Assembly (NCBI GenBank): GCA_014825775.1
Contig: MVAQ01000063.1
Span: 31,373 to 95,372, forward strand
Direction: 5' to 3'
DNA: 64,000 nt
From: Krasilnikovozyma curviuscula
Taxonomy: Eukaryota; Basidiomycota; Tremellomycetes; Cystofilobasidiales; Mrakiaceae
Under the pieces are notes generated by a model. The model made no database searches. It worked only from the letters and a program-made list of their open reading frames with translations, and was not told the origin of the DNA. Below are positions 12,141-22,936 of the stretch, piece by piece. How positions within the stretch are numbered: the first letter of the stretch is position 1; every line of letters starts with the position of its first letter. The position numbers were made by a program, and so were the translations under genes.

Positions 12141-12707
12141 ACAGTCACTCGGAGTAGTTTCTAGTTTTCTCACTTTGGAAGGGTAGCAGTAGTTATGGTT
12201 ATGATTCAGACACCAAAATCATGTACAGGAATTTGCAAGGCTGTTTTCACGGATTCTGTGGTCCTCTTGCAATTGCTGCGTGTGACCCTACAGGTTTTAA
12301 AGGCGCAATTAGATGTAGGACCAGCGCTGAATTTCGCAGAAGCGCAAAAAGCTAGTTGTGAAACTATCTCTGCTATAGCTTCGTCACTCATTAAGGTAAG
12401 GGTAGCAAGCCTTGAAACAGATAAACCAGGACGGCGATCCTGCGCCACGGTGTGCGAAACTCGACGAAGCTGAATTCTAAGTGGTATTGTCTCTCAAACT
12501 GTCATCGTCTATACCAACTTGACACCCTAACCATCATCAGGATCTGCAAAGTTCCTTTACTCATAAATAAACACCAAGAGCAATAGCAGCCTCCTCAGGC
12601 CAGGCCCCCTTCCAGCTTCAGCAGCACCGGTATTCCCCAATCCCACATCCCCTCTTTACCTTGAACACATCCCCTCTCACCATTAGCAGATCTCTCACAC
12701 TGTAGAA
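12141..12707. other. intergenic gap
   Basis: 3' region of eL33 and promoter of the CMC1-like gene. Overlapping open frames at 12195-12473 on the two strands look like mutual shadows. Confidence 0.4.
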
Positions 12708-13616
12708 ATGGTGAAAGAAATCCGAGCGCTTGCTCGAAAAGAAGAAGAGGATATGATCAAGGATGTCAAGCGGAAAGCGAGGCAACAGTGCCATGAGCTG
12801 TGTAAAGGTATGTTGGTCTGAGCGATACGGGAGGAAAGTACCGGAGGAAAGTAAGAAGGTTGTCTTAGAATGGTTGGAATATATGAGCCAGGTTGGAAAG
12901 AGCGAGGTAGTTATGGTGCGAAGCAAACGACGTCGCGTTCCAAGACCGTCAATCTATGCATGAGATCCAAAACTGATTCAAGCTTTCCGTTTCTGAACTT
13001 TTACGCTTCGCTGATTCGTTCTGGTTCCATTGTTCGTTGCTATCTTCTGTCCAAAGGTAAGAAGGGCGCCAGTATGCGTTCTGAGGAGTCGTGAACTAAT
13101 TCATTGTGTTTCTACTTTCCCACAATGCCTGCGATTTGTTTTCTCTTGATAAACATTTCTCATCAACGGTGATGCATTGCCTTTCGCAATCACTCTGATT
13201 GGTCCAACTACCTCCAACCACATACACACATCACCCCTGCTCACGCCGCTATTCTCTAACTTACCTCTACTGCAGCTTTCTTTGACTGTACAGATGGTCG
13301 AACTGTGTCGGCTTTTTGGGTCTGTAGTGAACAGAAGAAGGCGATGGATGCGTGTATGAAACCTCTGTTCGTCTTCCTTCGTGCCCACCTCCTTCCCCTG
13401 AGTTCTGTTCTTGTTGGAACTAACCAAATATTGTTCTTTCTCTCATCTTTACTTGTATAACCTCTCGTATTTGTCTTCCTTTCACTTGCGCTGTCTCTCA
13501 CTATCATCAACAGACTCACTGTGGAAGCGATCGATAAACACCGACTAGCTTGGATGGATGGACGAGAAGAGAGATTCGCGAAAGGTGGTATACCTAGAGA
13601 GCACAATTACCGATAA
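12708..13616 (+). CDS. CMC1: CMC1-like twin CX9C mitochondrial protein
   Basis: Three exons (12708-12807, 13276-13366, 13514-13616) join in phase to give 97 residues. The protein has a charged N-terminal helix, then CHELCKAFFDC (C-x9-C), then CSEQKKAMDAC (C-x9-C), and ends REERFAKGGIPREHNYR. That tail matches the REEFRKTGIP end of human CMC1, and length fits the family (about 106 aa). CMC1 proteins are imported into the intermembrane space by Mia40 and help COX1 and copper delivery during cytochrome c oxidase assembly. The first cysteine motif contains one extra internal Cys. The first intron is unusually long (468 bases). Another CX9C family member is possible, but the tail favours CMC1. Confidence 0.85.
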
Positions 13617-13769
13617 GGATTCTGGATATGTTACTTGGAACACAACAACTGCTTTCGAGAAAGTGAGAGACGAAACTCAGGGATTTTTGGAGAGCAGTCT
13701 TTAAAGCATACAGTTTAACCTTCTCATCACAACAACATACCTCATTTTTAATGTACAGCCTAATTCTTA

Positions 13770-14312
13770 TCATACAACTCCTTCCCTCAACCTCTTCCTC
13801 TGTGTGCTCTTGATGGGAACTGACGGCGGTGTTCGCTTCGCCCAGCTGAGTTGTGGCTGACACCCGAACTCGGGCATTTGGGACTGACGCTGGGGGTGGC
13901 ACGAGACCTCCTGAATAGGTCTCATGAAGTTCTTCTTGGGAACATAGACCATAGACGGCTGCGGTGGTGGCACCTGCGCAAGCTTTGCGAAGGACGGGTA
14001 CTCGAGGTCTCTTGTCTTGATTGGCGATAGTAGGGACTGCCTCATTGACCTATCCTTTTGGATTGTAGAATATGAGTGGATGGACGGTGTATAGAGTGGA
14101 GCGGATGGTGATGAGGGTGGTGAATGCGACGACGACGAGCATGATGAGAATGATGATGATGAGCAGGATAATGTCGATGCCGATGTGGGCAGCTCGTGGT
14201 CGTGGTACATTGGAGCAGGTTTTCTACGGATTGCCTTTGCTCGTGTGAGGGATGTTGCATGAGCTGGCGGGAGGATTGTTTGGAGAGGGGGAGTATGGGG
14301 TCGATCCTCCAT
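13770..14312 (-). CDS. Ser/Pro-rich RRKP-family protein, paralogue 2
   Basis: About 180 residues. Ordered blocks shared with the genes at 1499 and 14988 are: TSLTRAKAIRRKPAPM near residue 20; a long Ser run; TIQKDRSMRQSLLSP in the middle; and the C-terminal RKRLREGVV. The rest is Pro/Ser/Gln-rich with no membrane segment or secretion signal. The start used is the ATG at 14312. It is preceded by an acceptor-like GGTCAG and a possible donor GTAAGA near 14390, so a 5' exon may exist. A second frame over the region codes a His-rich string and is taken as a shadow. Tandem neighbour of paralogue 3. Confidence 0.62.
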   Translation of the reverse strand: MEDRPHTPPLQTILPPAHATSLTRAKAIRRKPAPMYHDHELPTSASTLSCSSSSFSSCSSSSHSPPSSPSAPLYTPSIHSYSTIQKDRSMRQSLLSPIKTRDLEYPSFAKLAQVPPPQPSMVYVPKKNFMRPIQEVSCHPQRQSQMPEFGCQPQLSWAKRTPPSVPIKSTQRKRLREGVV

Positions 14313-14987
14313 CAACTGACCTAATCATTAAAAACAAAGTCATTGAGCAGCACTATGAAAACGATAGACCTGGTGACAAATTTCTTACTTCGACTATGGA
14401 TATGTTGTTCTGTTTTCTTTCGGGAGGTGGTGGTTTGGAAGGAGTTAGTTGTTTGCCTCAAGCGAATCAACTTGACGTCGCGGTGGAAGCGCCATTACGT
14501 CGCGAAAGCACTGCTGCTCTGCTCGGCAGCGCAGCCTAACCAAATTTTTGGTAGCAGGAACCAATCGCTTTGTTATTCGAGCACACGAACCGAACCGAGG
14601 AAATCATTCTCTTCTCAGATGAAGGCTGAGGGAAGGTACAACTACAGTTGCGAGAAGCGTCCGAGCGGTTTGTTTACATTTTGTTTGGAAACGGAGAACT
14701 ACTTCCAACCAGGAACCCAGTAATGAGCGCCGTGCTGAAGATGTTGCACTTTTTTAAAATGAATTATCTGTTGAATTAAAAGACAGCCCAGAAGTGTCTG
14801 AAGTTTGACTTCCATCTCACTCTTTCCTGAAAGGCGATACAAGCCAAGCAAACTCATCTCAAGACGATAGGGACACATTAACAAAGATCATTGAAGAAGA
14901 AAAACAGTGTTCCAGACTACAACTCAAAACGATATCACGATCGATTATTCGTGCCGTCACGGGTCCCTGACTGGCCAACAAATAGCA
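14313..14987. other. gap between two RRKP paralogues
   Basis: Separates the tandem same-strand genes. A possible upstream coding segment of paralogue 2 (reading KPPPPERK) lies about 14391-14460 on the minus strand but has no ATG in frame. Otherwise nothing is supported. Confidence 0.35.
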
Positions 14988-15595
14988 CTAAACTATCCTG
15001 ACTCTCAGCACCACGCCTTCCCTCACTAGCCTCCTCTTCTCACTCTTCGGTGGTCTCGGCGGTAGTAATGGAGATATGATAGGTGAAGCTTCGATTGGAA
15101 TCTCACGATGATCAATTTGGTGATGCGACTCAACAGGACGAGGCGGTGTCGCGTCGACGTCAAGATCTGTCATGATGCAAGGGGGCAGCGTCTCTTCGGG
15201 CATCTTTTCCTTTTCCAAATTCGTTGGTCGGTTGATCAACTGTTTGGGAGGTGTGAGTGGTGTCGATGATGAAGAAGAGGAGGAGGAGGAGGAAGCGGAG
15301 GATGTGATGGATGAATCTGATTCATACGCCACTTCGAAGGTTGGAGGAGGTTTACGACGAATGGACTTTTGTCGAGCGAGGTTGTTGGTTAACTCAGCAG
15401 GGGGAGATGTGCTGTGGAAATTTGTAGTTCCCTTTGGAAGCTCGAGGATAGGCGCTTGAGACGGAATTTTAGACTTCGACTGGTTCCTGCGGACGCTGTT
15501 CATAACATGAGACGTTCAAAGTGGTTAGTAACACCTGCGAGAACTACAGAGCAGACAGACAGTACTTGCCTCTTTACTCTTCGAAGGAGATCCAT
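14988..15595 (-). CDS. Ser/Pro-rich RRKP-family protein, paralogue 3
   Basis: Two exons, 15570-15595 and 14988-15495, give 177 residues. The protein starts MDLLRRVKSVRRNQSK, then has NNLARQKSIRRKPPPTF, a polyserine tract, NLEKEKMPEETLPP and a C-terminal block RRLVREGVV followed by LRVRIV. The blocks are in the same order as in the two paralogues. The 74-base intron begins with GC (GCAAGT) rather than GT, has a perfect TACTAAC branch site and ends ACAG; the splice is exactly in phase and creates the only good start codon. No known domain; function unknown. Probably intracellular, as no signal peptide or membrane helix is seen. Confidence 0.65.
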
Positions 15596-16186
15596 CTTGT
15601 GAGATTGTGTGTGAGATGGCGAGTCGTGGTTAGACTTCTGAATAGGTTACACCTGGGAAGGCTTTAAACTCACGCCCGCGCGAGGGTCACGCAAGCGAAA
15701 GTTCAGTGACACCGCCATCAACCTGTCCCCATTCAGATCGCCATCTCAGTCTGCTTCTTTCTCTCTAATACCATTCGAAAGCTGAACAGGTTGATATCAG
15801 CACTTAATGGCTTTATCCAACTCTCGAGATCCACTTGATTCGCATTTGAGCTTATTGTGGTGCGTGCGCTTCTGCGCAGAGTCTTGCAACACATTTTACA
15901 AACCACAATTGGTAGCATTATCTAGTGGTGGAATGAGTACAAACTTTGAGTGTACGAAAGTGTATCGAGAAGGTATAACATGTCCGCCGCTAACCAGCTG
16001 TGGTGGTCCCCTCATCGTCCTCACATCAAAGCCACCGACCGAAGTTCAGTCCTGCCTTGCAACACCCAAACCAGCACCGGAGGAGTGCGAAAGGAAGACC
16101 CTGGTCCTGACTCGCTCGTGATTGCCAAAGCGAAGAACGGCCAGTTGAAGGGGACAGACGGATGGAGGCTCTGAAGAACCTGGGGT
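15596..16186. other. intergenic gap with a weak open frame
   Basis: A plus-strand frame at 15980-16174 would code a short protein beginning MSAANQLWWSPHRP. A minus-strand frame overlaps it. Neither has a recognisable motif. It is mainly the upstream region of paralogue 3 and the 3' region of the small gene at 16187. Confidence 0.3.
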
Positions 16187-16706
16187 TCACCTGAACGAAT
16201 CTCGAGCGCTGCGATCAGGAAGCCATCCGGATGATTGGACTAGAAATTTATAATCAATCTGCAATCTGAAAAGTGAGCAAGATTTAGCAAACGGTTCTGC
16301 GATATGGGAGGGGTAGATGGTCCTTACCACCAGAATATCCTATTTTAGGCCCAAGGACGTCGGCAGAGAGTATCTCCGCCTGCTCGACTCGCTCGACCTT
16401 GACAGCCACCCCGACTTCTTCGTACAGTCCCCTATTCCTGTTTTGAAATAAACGCAGGACTTTTTTTCAGGTACCACGGCCACTGAACACTAGGTGAGAG
16501 AAATTATGACAGTTTCAAACTTGGAAGGGGCTCACAGTGATCCCTTTTTGTTTCGCGCTGCTTCAGCTGGATTGTTTGCTTCCACTGCCCATCCACCTTC
16601 TTCGATAACCCTGATCAGCTATTAGGTTTCCTGGAGTGCTGTTGCGTGGTGAGTTCAAACTTGCCTACGTATCACAGGGGGTTGCAAGCTCTGTATGAAC
16701 ACGCAT
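16187..16706 (-). CDS. small four-exon hypothetical protein
   Basis: Predicted by joining four short minus-strand exons whose phases agree. The ATG is at 16706 and the first exon ends at a GTAGGC donor. The second follows TGATCAG and reads VIEEGGWAVEANNPAEAARN. The third, about 16326-16438, follows AAAACAG and reads LYEEVGVAVKVERVEQAEIL. The last starts after TTTCTAG and ends in TGA at 16187-16189. The product is about 92 residues, acidic, with alternating Val/Glu helical segments. The last exon has a second, longer open frame that would give a different tail (through about 16020) if another acceptor were used. No family is recognised. Confidence 0.45.
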
Positions 16707-16969
16707 CGCTTTCCTAGAGCTCCCTCCTTAGGTTTTCAGGTTTCTAACGGTAGCTGGACTTCCTGGAGCAGTCAAATTAGTTTGGAGAACTCTTCTTCAC
16801 CTTAGTTAGTCCTTCAAATCGTTCGAATACAGTCTTCGTTTACCAAATGAAGATAATTCACTGACTTGGGCAGCTTAGAACTTCAAGCAATGACTCCAAC
16901 TACAGCTTGAGTATCTCTGCCTCTCTCTAAGCTTTATATCCAAGTTTTGTCAGTTTTCGTTCGTCCAAG

Positions 16970-19425
16970 ATGGTCGAAGAAGACGCTCCTCCTCTCTCAG
17001 TGTCTGAGTTAAGGGCTAAGTTCGCCAACAGCAACAGCATCAACAAGAATAGTTCTCTCACTTCTTCGAAACCTACCTCCAACCAATCACCCAAACTCAC
17101 CAAAACACCCACTGCTACATCTTCTACACCACAATCCTTGAAACCAACACCTCCTCATCCTTCATCGCAGAGCCAGCCTTCTCACAACGAAAATGGCAAC
17201 ATTCACCCTGCGATACCCAAGCCCAACTTCAAGCAACCACAGAGCTTCAGTTCACCATCATTTGGCCGTTCTTCTGATCCTATCGACGCACCACAACCGC
17301 CAGCATCAGCGTTGATACAGCAACTCAACAGTCGTTCATCAGAAAATCGCATCACCGTCACCACAAATAAAGTATCGAAGCCACCTCCTCCTAAAGCGCC
17401 CAAACCAAAGTTCGAGAAGCCGGTAGCTTCTGCTCTGGCAGATGAAGTGTCGACACCGCCGCCTCCAGCTTCTACTTTGATTCAGCAACTAAACAACAGC
17501 AGCAGCCATCAACCCGCCATCCGCAACACTCCATCTATTCCTTCTAAGCCTTCAGCAGCTGTCAAACCGATATTAGTACCGAAAGTCGAAATTCAACAAG
17601 AAGATCAAACGCCCGCAGACGTCCAACCAGAGTTCGTGTCTGTTGGGTCGCTAAGCCACCTGATCTCAAAAAGCGACACGACTACCGGCACCAATACCAG
17701 TCCAGCATACCGACCTTCTAATTATCAAAACAAGATCTCTACCTCGTACATTGGCACTAACTCGTTCGTAGGAACTGAGCCAACCACCGTGGCCGCTGCA
17801 CCAGCTCCTCCTCCTCTGGTGAAGCCTCAGCCGCGACACCAGCAGTCGAACATCGCTGCGCTCGCACAGAGGTTCAGCCAGGTCATCAATAGCAACGGTG
17901 AGGTTGAGGAGAATATCGAGGTTGAGTCTGTTGCTACCAAGTTGAGGAGGCCGCCGCCCCCAGTTCCCACGCGGACCCCGTCGCCGTCTTCTGAACAACA
18001 AGACCCACCGCCGTCAGTCACCTTTTTTTTATCGGTCTGGTCTCAACTTCTTTTGCTGATGTATATCTCAACCTCCCTTCTAGTCCCAGTAACGCTCTGC
18101 CGTCGCTTCCGCCTCGACAACCTGCATCGTCAATATTTGATGAGGAAGAGGAAGAGGAAGAGCAACTTAGGTTAAAGTGAGTTAGTTATATCATTGGTTC
18201 CCTTCTATTCGCATGTTCAAGTATGTTGTGTATGTGTGTGTCCGTCTGTCTGTCTCTTTGCATGGCAGCGCTGCACCACCCCTCCCACCCAGGGCACCGC
18301 CGCTTTTACCAGCCCGTCCTCCTCTGCCGAGTCGACAAAGGTAAGTAGATTCCTCTGCGACCGCTTCATTTCGTCAATCCACGATTCTGACAAGGTGTTT
18401 CCGTCCTCGCTGCCCCAAAATAATTTCATTTAGTTCCAACAGGAGCGACCTCTCCTCGACACCCTCTCAGTCGCGCATTGACAGAGGCGAAGGAGGCCCA
18501 TTATGCCGCCCGTTTGCACTGCCCCAGATCGCAGACGGTGCCGAGACGCCGTTCCTTCGAGGGTTTAGCTCCGAGCTAGAGGACCTTACAGGATTGAAGC
18601 AGAGGGATATCGTCGGTTTCATCGACGCGCTCAATCTTGCGCTGTTGCCGAATGAATACCTGGCGAATGCTGGAAGGGGGCTGGCTGCTATTGGGATGGT
18701 AGTGTGAGTTCATCTTTCTCTCATTTTAATTAAAGGTCCTGTATCTCGGCAACTCTGTGATGGCGGGCTGATTTTCCTCGGATCTGTCCTGATTGTCTCC
18801 AACTTCAAATCAGACCGGGTGTCGGTCATATCGTCACGACAAGTTTACACGGAGTTACTTACGCTACGAAACTAGCATTGGGTAAGGAAAATCTGTCAAG
18901 ATATCTCCAGGCATCCAACTCCAAGATCTTCCATCCCGTCGGTCTTCACGTGCAGTTAGTACAGAGACATCCTTTTTTATCATCGTTGTTTTCCGGAAGG
19001 GCTACTGATAGTGCTTCTGTGTACATGTAAATTGAAGAATCTGCTCTTCCTCCGTCTTGACGAACCTTGTTCGGTCGATCGACAGGACCCAGTTTGACCA
19101 ACCCCCGCCGACGACCGGTGCGGCCAAGTACATCGAGCAACAAGAATCCCTCCAGCAACAATTCTCACCTTTGTACCGCTCCTATATCGGCAAGATCTGC
19201 CCCATAACCACGATACTCCCACCCATCTTGAAAGACCCGGACCTGCTCGCGAGATTCGGCACGTCGGCGGGCAACAAGATCTCGAACTTCGTTGATGGTA
19301 ACACGACACAGAGCCAGAAGGATTTGCTGAAGAAGGGCGGGGAGTACAAGAACAAAGTCGAGAGCGCGTTCACGGCAAAGATGAAGTGGGTGGTTGTCGT
19401 CAATTGGAACAACGGCAGGACATAG
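16970..19425 (+). CDS. proline-rich scaffold-like protein, uncharacterised fungal family
   Basis: A multi-exon gene. The first exon codes about 350 residues starting SVSELRAKFANSNS, then low-complexity Ser/Pro/Gln sequence with many PPPP tracts typical of SH3-domain ligands. Small exons add a poly-Glu run and PPLPPRAPPLLPARPPLP. The conserved C-terminal half begins FLRGFSSELEDLTGLKQRD and continues IVGFIDALNLALLPNEYL. A Gly-rich hydrophobic segment follows, then KIFHPVGLHVQ and a region ending VVVVNWNNGRT. The C-terminal half resembles an uncharacterised fungal module that I cannot name. The N-terminal LRAKF resembles the end of a WH2 motif, but the match is weak. A role as a cytoskeletal or membrane-linked adaptor is inference only. 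Confidence 0.7.
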
Positions 19426-20010
19426 ACATAGACGAACGGATGTTTCTTAAAGGAAATAATTAGTGATGGTGTTATGATCATTGACTTACCTGAAGCACGG
19501 GAAGCGAGCGGTGCGATTGTGCGAGCAGGCCAAAGAGGCCACAGCCGCGCGTCATCTTCCACGCGATGTGTACTTTTCCTCTCTTTTCCGAGCTGCACGC
19601 CCGATATATAGCAGCAGAATGCTTCAGGAGGCACCTATTGTTTGACTTCTGTTGCTTAGTTTCTTCTCCGAAGCTTTTCGCGTCATGCTGTAACTGGGAA
19701 GATGGCGCCCGTTGCCCCACCATTTATGAAGCGCGTGGTTACAACTAGATAGCTCTGGGCAGAAGTTGTTCAGCTGTATGTAGTCTACCATTGCTTTACT
19801 GTGAGATTCCATTTATGATTAGTACTAAGCAATGGAAAAAAGGAAGAGAGTGATCTGCAGCAGCCTTCTTCACCCGCAACCTTTTTTTCATGCGCTTTCT
19901 GAGTGGGTAAGCTCTCTTTCTCGTCTGACCATCACCCAGGTTTCTCTCTCTGTCTAGCCCCTAGTCCATCTCAGCAGCAGCTGCCCCTCTCCCTCTCTGC
20001 TCCCATTCCA
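19426..20010. promoter_or_regulatory. upstream region of the Rua1-domain gene
   Basis: No supported gene. Pyrimidine-rich runs (CTCTCTCT) just before 20011 are typical of fungal 5' leaders. Confidence 0.4.
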
Positions 20011-22524
20011 ATGGATCGCAGGTACTACCAGCATCTCTACCCCCCTGAAAACTCTAATCCGGTGAGAGCCAGGCTCCCTCTATTCCAGCTGAAGGCAGCG
20101 TTTGCCCAACCCATGGGCTTTTCCCTCTTGCTGACCAGTGTTCTGTCTTAATTTGCTCCTCTCTTTATTCTTGAATGTGTCTTTGTCGTTGGGATTGGAT
20201 GGATTCCCATCTCTTGTCTGGTTATCGCCCGCCCATCGTCACCTACAATTTTGTCATGCAATGTGGAACCTATCTCAGCCCGCACCCGACCTTCACCAGG
20301 CTGATCATGGGGGAGACATCAGGCAGAACAGCTTCGTGTCTTTGAATCACAGCGCCCTCATGGCCCTCGGCGAAACCGTCTACGACGACTTTGACGATGT
20401 AGGGCCTGAGAACCGAGGAGAGGGTGGAGGACGAGACGCAGGTGACGACGACGACGCCAGCCAAATGCTTTTGAACGGGTCACCTCCTACAGATATAACC
20501 AAGCTTCACGTCGGTAGTGAAGTCTCGTCTTCTGACCGTCAACCCTTCTCGAGGGATTCGGGCGTCCAGTCGTACTTCAGTCTCGAGGAGCATTCGACTG
20601 ACGGCAGAAGTCACCTTTTCGAACAGCAGCAGCAGCAGCGATCACCTCAGCAGCCCGACTACCCTCTTCATCCAATGTACTACCAACACCACCACCAGCA
20701 ACCCTCTTTGCAGCACGCTCCAGGTACAGATATGTCGGTCGACACATTGTACTTAGCCCCACACCACCAATACTCCACGCAGTCCCAACCAGTATCCTTC
20801 ATACCGAACAACCTTCGAAGCGAACCACCCTCATCTCTTACGCCCTCTTTATTCCAGCAGCAGCAGCAGCAGCAGCATCACCACCACCACCAGCCGCAAC
20901 AATACGTCCCTTACACCGAGCTCTCGCGCCAGCAGCACCAATCCCCCGTCGCCTCGATGCTTCACCTCCACAATCAACATCAACCTCAACAGCACCAGCC
21001 ACATCTCTCGTTGATACTTCCCACTGGTCTGCCCGGTCTACCCTCGAACTCGGCACGATACGAGCTCGCGAGCAAGGACCACCGCCGAGCAAGCGCGACG
21101 TCGTCCAACACATCCCATCCAACCACGGCGGGTACTATACACAGCAATGCTAATAGCAGTGGTGGTGGTGGTGGTGGTGGTGGTGGTGGGAACGGGGCAC
21201 TGGACATGTTGCTTGCCGCGGCGGATCATGAAGACAGCGCGAGCAATTCGAAGGCTGCCGCCGCTGCTGCAGCCGCTGGTCGAAGTGCGAAACGCCAGAC
21301 AAAACGAAAGCGAAAGTCGACTGGTGCCAAGAAGAAAGGACGTGGGTCGGAAAGCGACGAAGATGCTTCTCCTGACGAATCGGACGATGAGGATGACGGC
21401 GACGATTACCAGGATGCGTCGGAGGAGGAGGAGGATTATACCGCAACGGCCAACAGTAGCAGCACGAGAAAAGCTGTCATCATCCCTGCTGCTGCTGGAC
21501 CTGGTCCAAGTAGTGCAGCCACATCTGTTTCTCATATCAAGCTCGGAGGAGCGAATGGAGTGGGAGGTCTGAAGACGAGCGGAAGCAGCGACACGTCCGT
21601 CAAGAAGAAAAAGCCCAGGATTGGACGAGGGCATGATCCCGAGAAGACTCGTGAGTTTTTAGCACTAAATTAAATTACTTCTGCTTTTGAAGACTTCTTT
21701 ACTAAGCTCGCCTCATTCTTGACAGGACAACTCCTCTTCCCCCCCACAACTCTACCCAATCGTCTTTACAAGCCCGCTCCGGAAGATCAATACATGTCTC
21801 GAAAAGTCCAGCCCGAGAATCATTATGCCCCTCAGTACACAAAGGGAGAAGATTCCAAGTCGAGGTACGAGCAGAGCCTTCTTCTACTTTGTGCCGAAGT
21901 TCAATCAGTTATTGACACATCTCTCGCTTATCAAGGAGAGCTTTCTGTGAATTCTGTGGTGAGAAGGATCTGCCAACGAGAATGTCAGGGTATGGTTATC
22001 ACTTGATTCACGTAAGTGCTTTATACTGTTTTCTAATTTTGAAGTCGTCACTGCTGACGGCGTCCAATTGCACTCTTCAGTCGCACAACCTCTCGTCACA
22101 CGCGCCCTATCTCATGCCCGCGCCCAAACACCTCCGATCTTTACCTCAGCATGAGTCCCTCACACCCGAAGAATCCCTCCATCTCTCTGCTCCAAGTCTC
22201 GAAGGCCGATGTGCGTACGGAGATGACTGCATGGAGGAGAACGGCGGTTGGCACCGAATGAATAGCTGGAGAGAGGCAATGAACAAGCATTACGGAGGAA
22301 GGGGACTAAAGAGTCTGGAGAGAGGAGGAGGGGCTGCTGGTGATGAGAAGCCACAATCAAAGCAAAAGCCTGCCGCCGCGTCTCAGAACCAACCTCGGCA
22401 GAGACAGCCTTACTCAAATCCACACCAGCTACCTCCGTTCTCGATGCTACCCAGCCAGCCAACAATGATGAGGGGGGAAGACACAATTTCTTCTGGTAGC
22501 CCACGATCTTCAGAAGGATCTTGA
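20011..22524 (+). CDS. Rua1-type C-terminal zinc domain transcription regulator
   Basis: Five exons (20011-20061, 20279-21650, 21726-21864, 21936-22011, 22081-22524) join in phase. The N-terminus starts MDRRYYQHLYPPENSNP. A Gln/His-rich region with polyQ and a Gly run is followed by basic segments (RQTKRKRKS) and acidic runs. The conserved domain begins LLFPPTTLPNRLYKPAPEDQ, then AFCEFCGEKDLPTRMSGYGYHLIH, then SHNLSSHAPYLMP. The CxxC plus paired His pattern matches the Rua1 C-terminal domain, known from the Ustilago regulator of a glycolipid cluster. It is probably nuclear and DNA-binding. The acceptor at 21935 (CAAG) is weak; using 21938 (GGAG) would drop one Arg. The target genes are unknown. 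Confidence 0.75.
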
Positions 22525-22936
22525 AACTTTGCATATAATTGTAGCCATAACCACCTCAATGGTCCCAGATCCCAGAAGCCTGCCGTCGAGAATCCTTGAT
22601 CCATCTATATACGCGGGACTTGTCCTTTGGGCATTTAGGTTGTAGAAATGATCACATGTGTTTCAGTTGATTAGTGGGACGAGCTGCGAGACAAGATTCT
22701 TATCCGAGTAGAGAAAGAAGAGAGGTACAGAAAAGGAAAGCGCATACGACGACTAACTTAACAATACACAGGACACAGGGATATGCAGAGGTACAGATGT
22801 AAGAGGGGAAGGAGAAAAAGCCACCAGAGACGACAACCAGAGAAAGAGGAAAAGGGTACCATATGATTTATCTGTTGTTCTATTACAGTTTTCCATCTAG
22901 AGAATACGATCTGGGTGCCTAAATGGTGGTGGTATG
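22525..22936. other. convergent intergenic gap
   Basis: Lies between the 3' ends of the Rua1-domain gene and the SAPS gene. No coding signal is seen. Confidence 0.5.

Noticed and set aside
14042..14260. Minus-strand frame coding a His-rich protein
   Set aside because: It is a frame-shifted reading of Ser codons in RRKP paralogue 2; it has no independent support.
15950..16174. Plus-strand frame with STGGVRK, resembling part of histone H3
   Set aside because: Only a few residues match; the flanking sequence does not align with H3 in any frame, and a spliced gene is predicted just downstream on the other strand.
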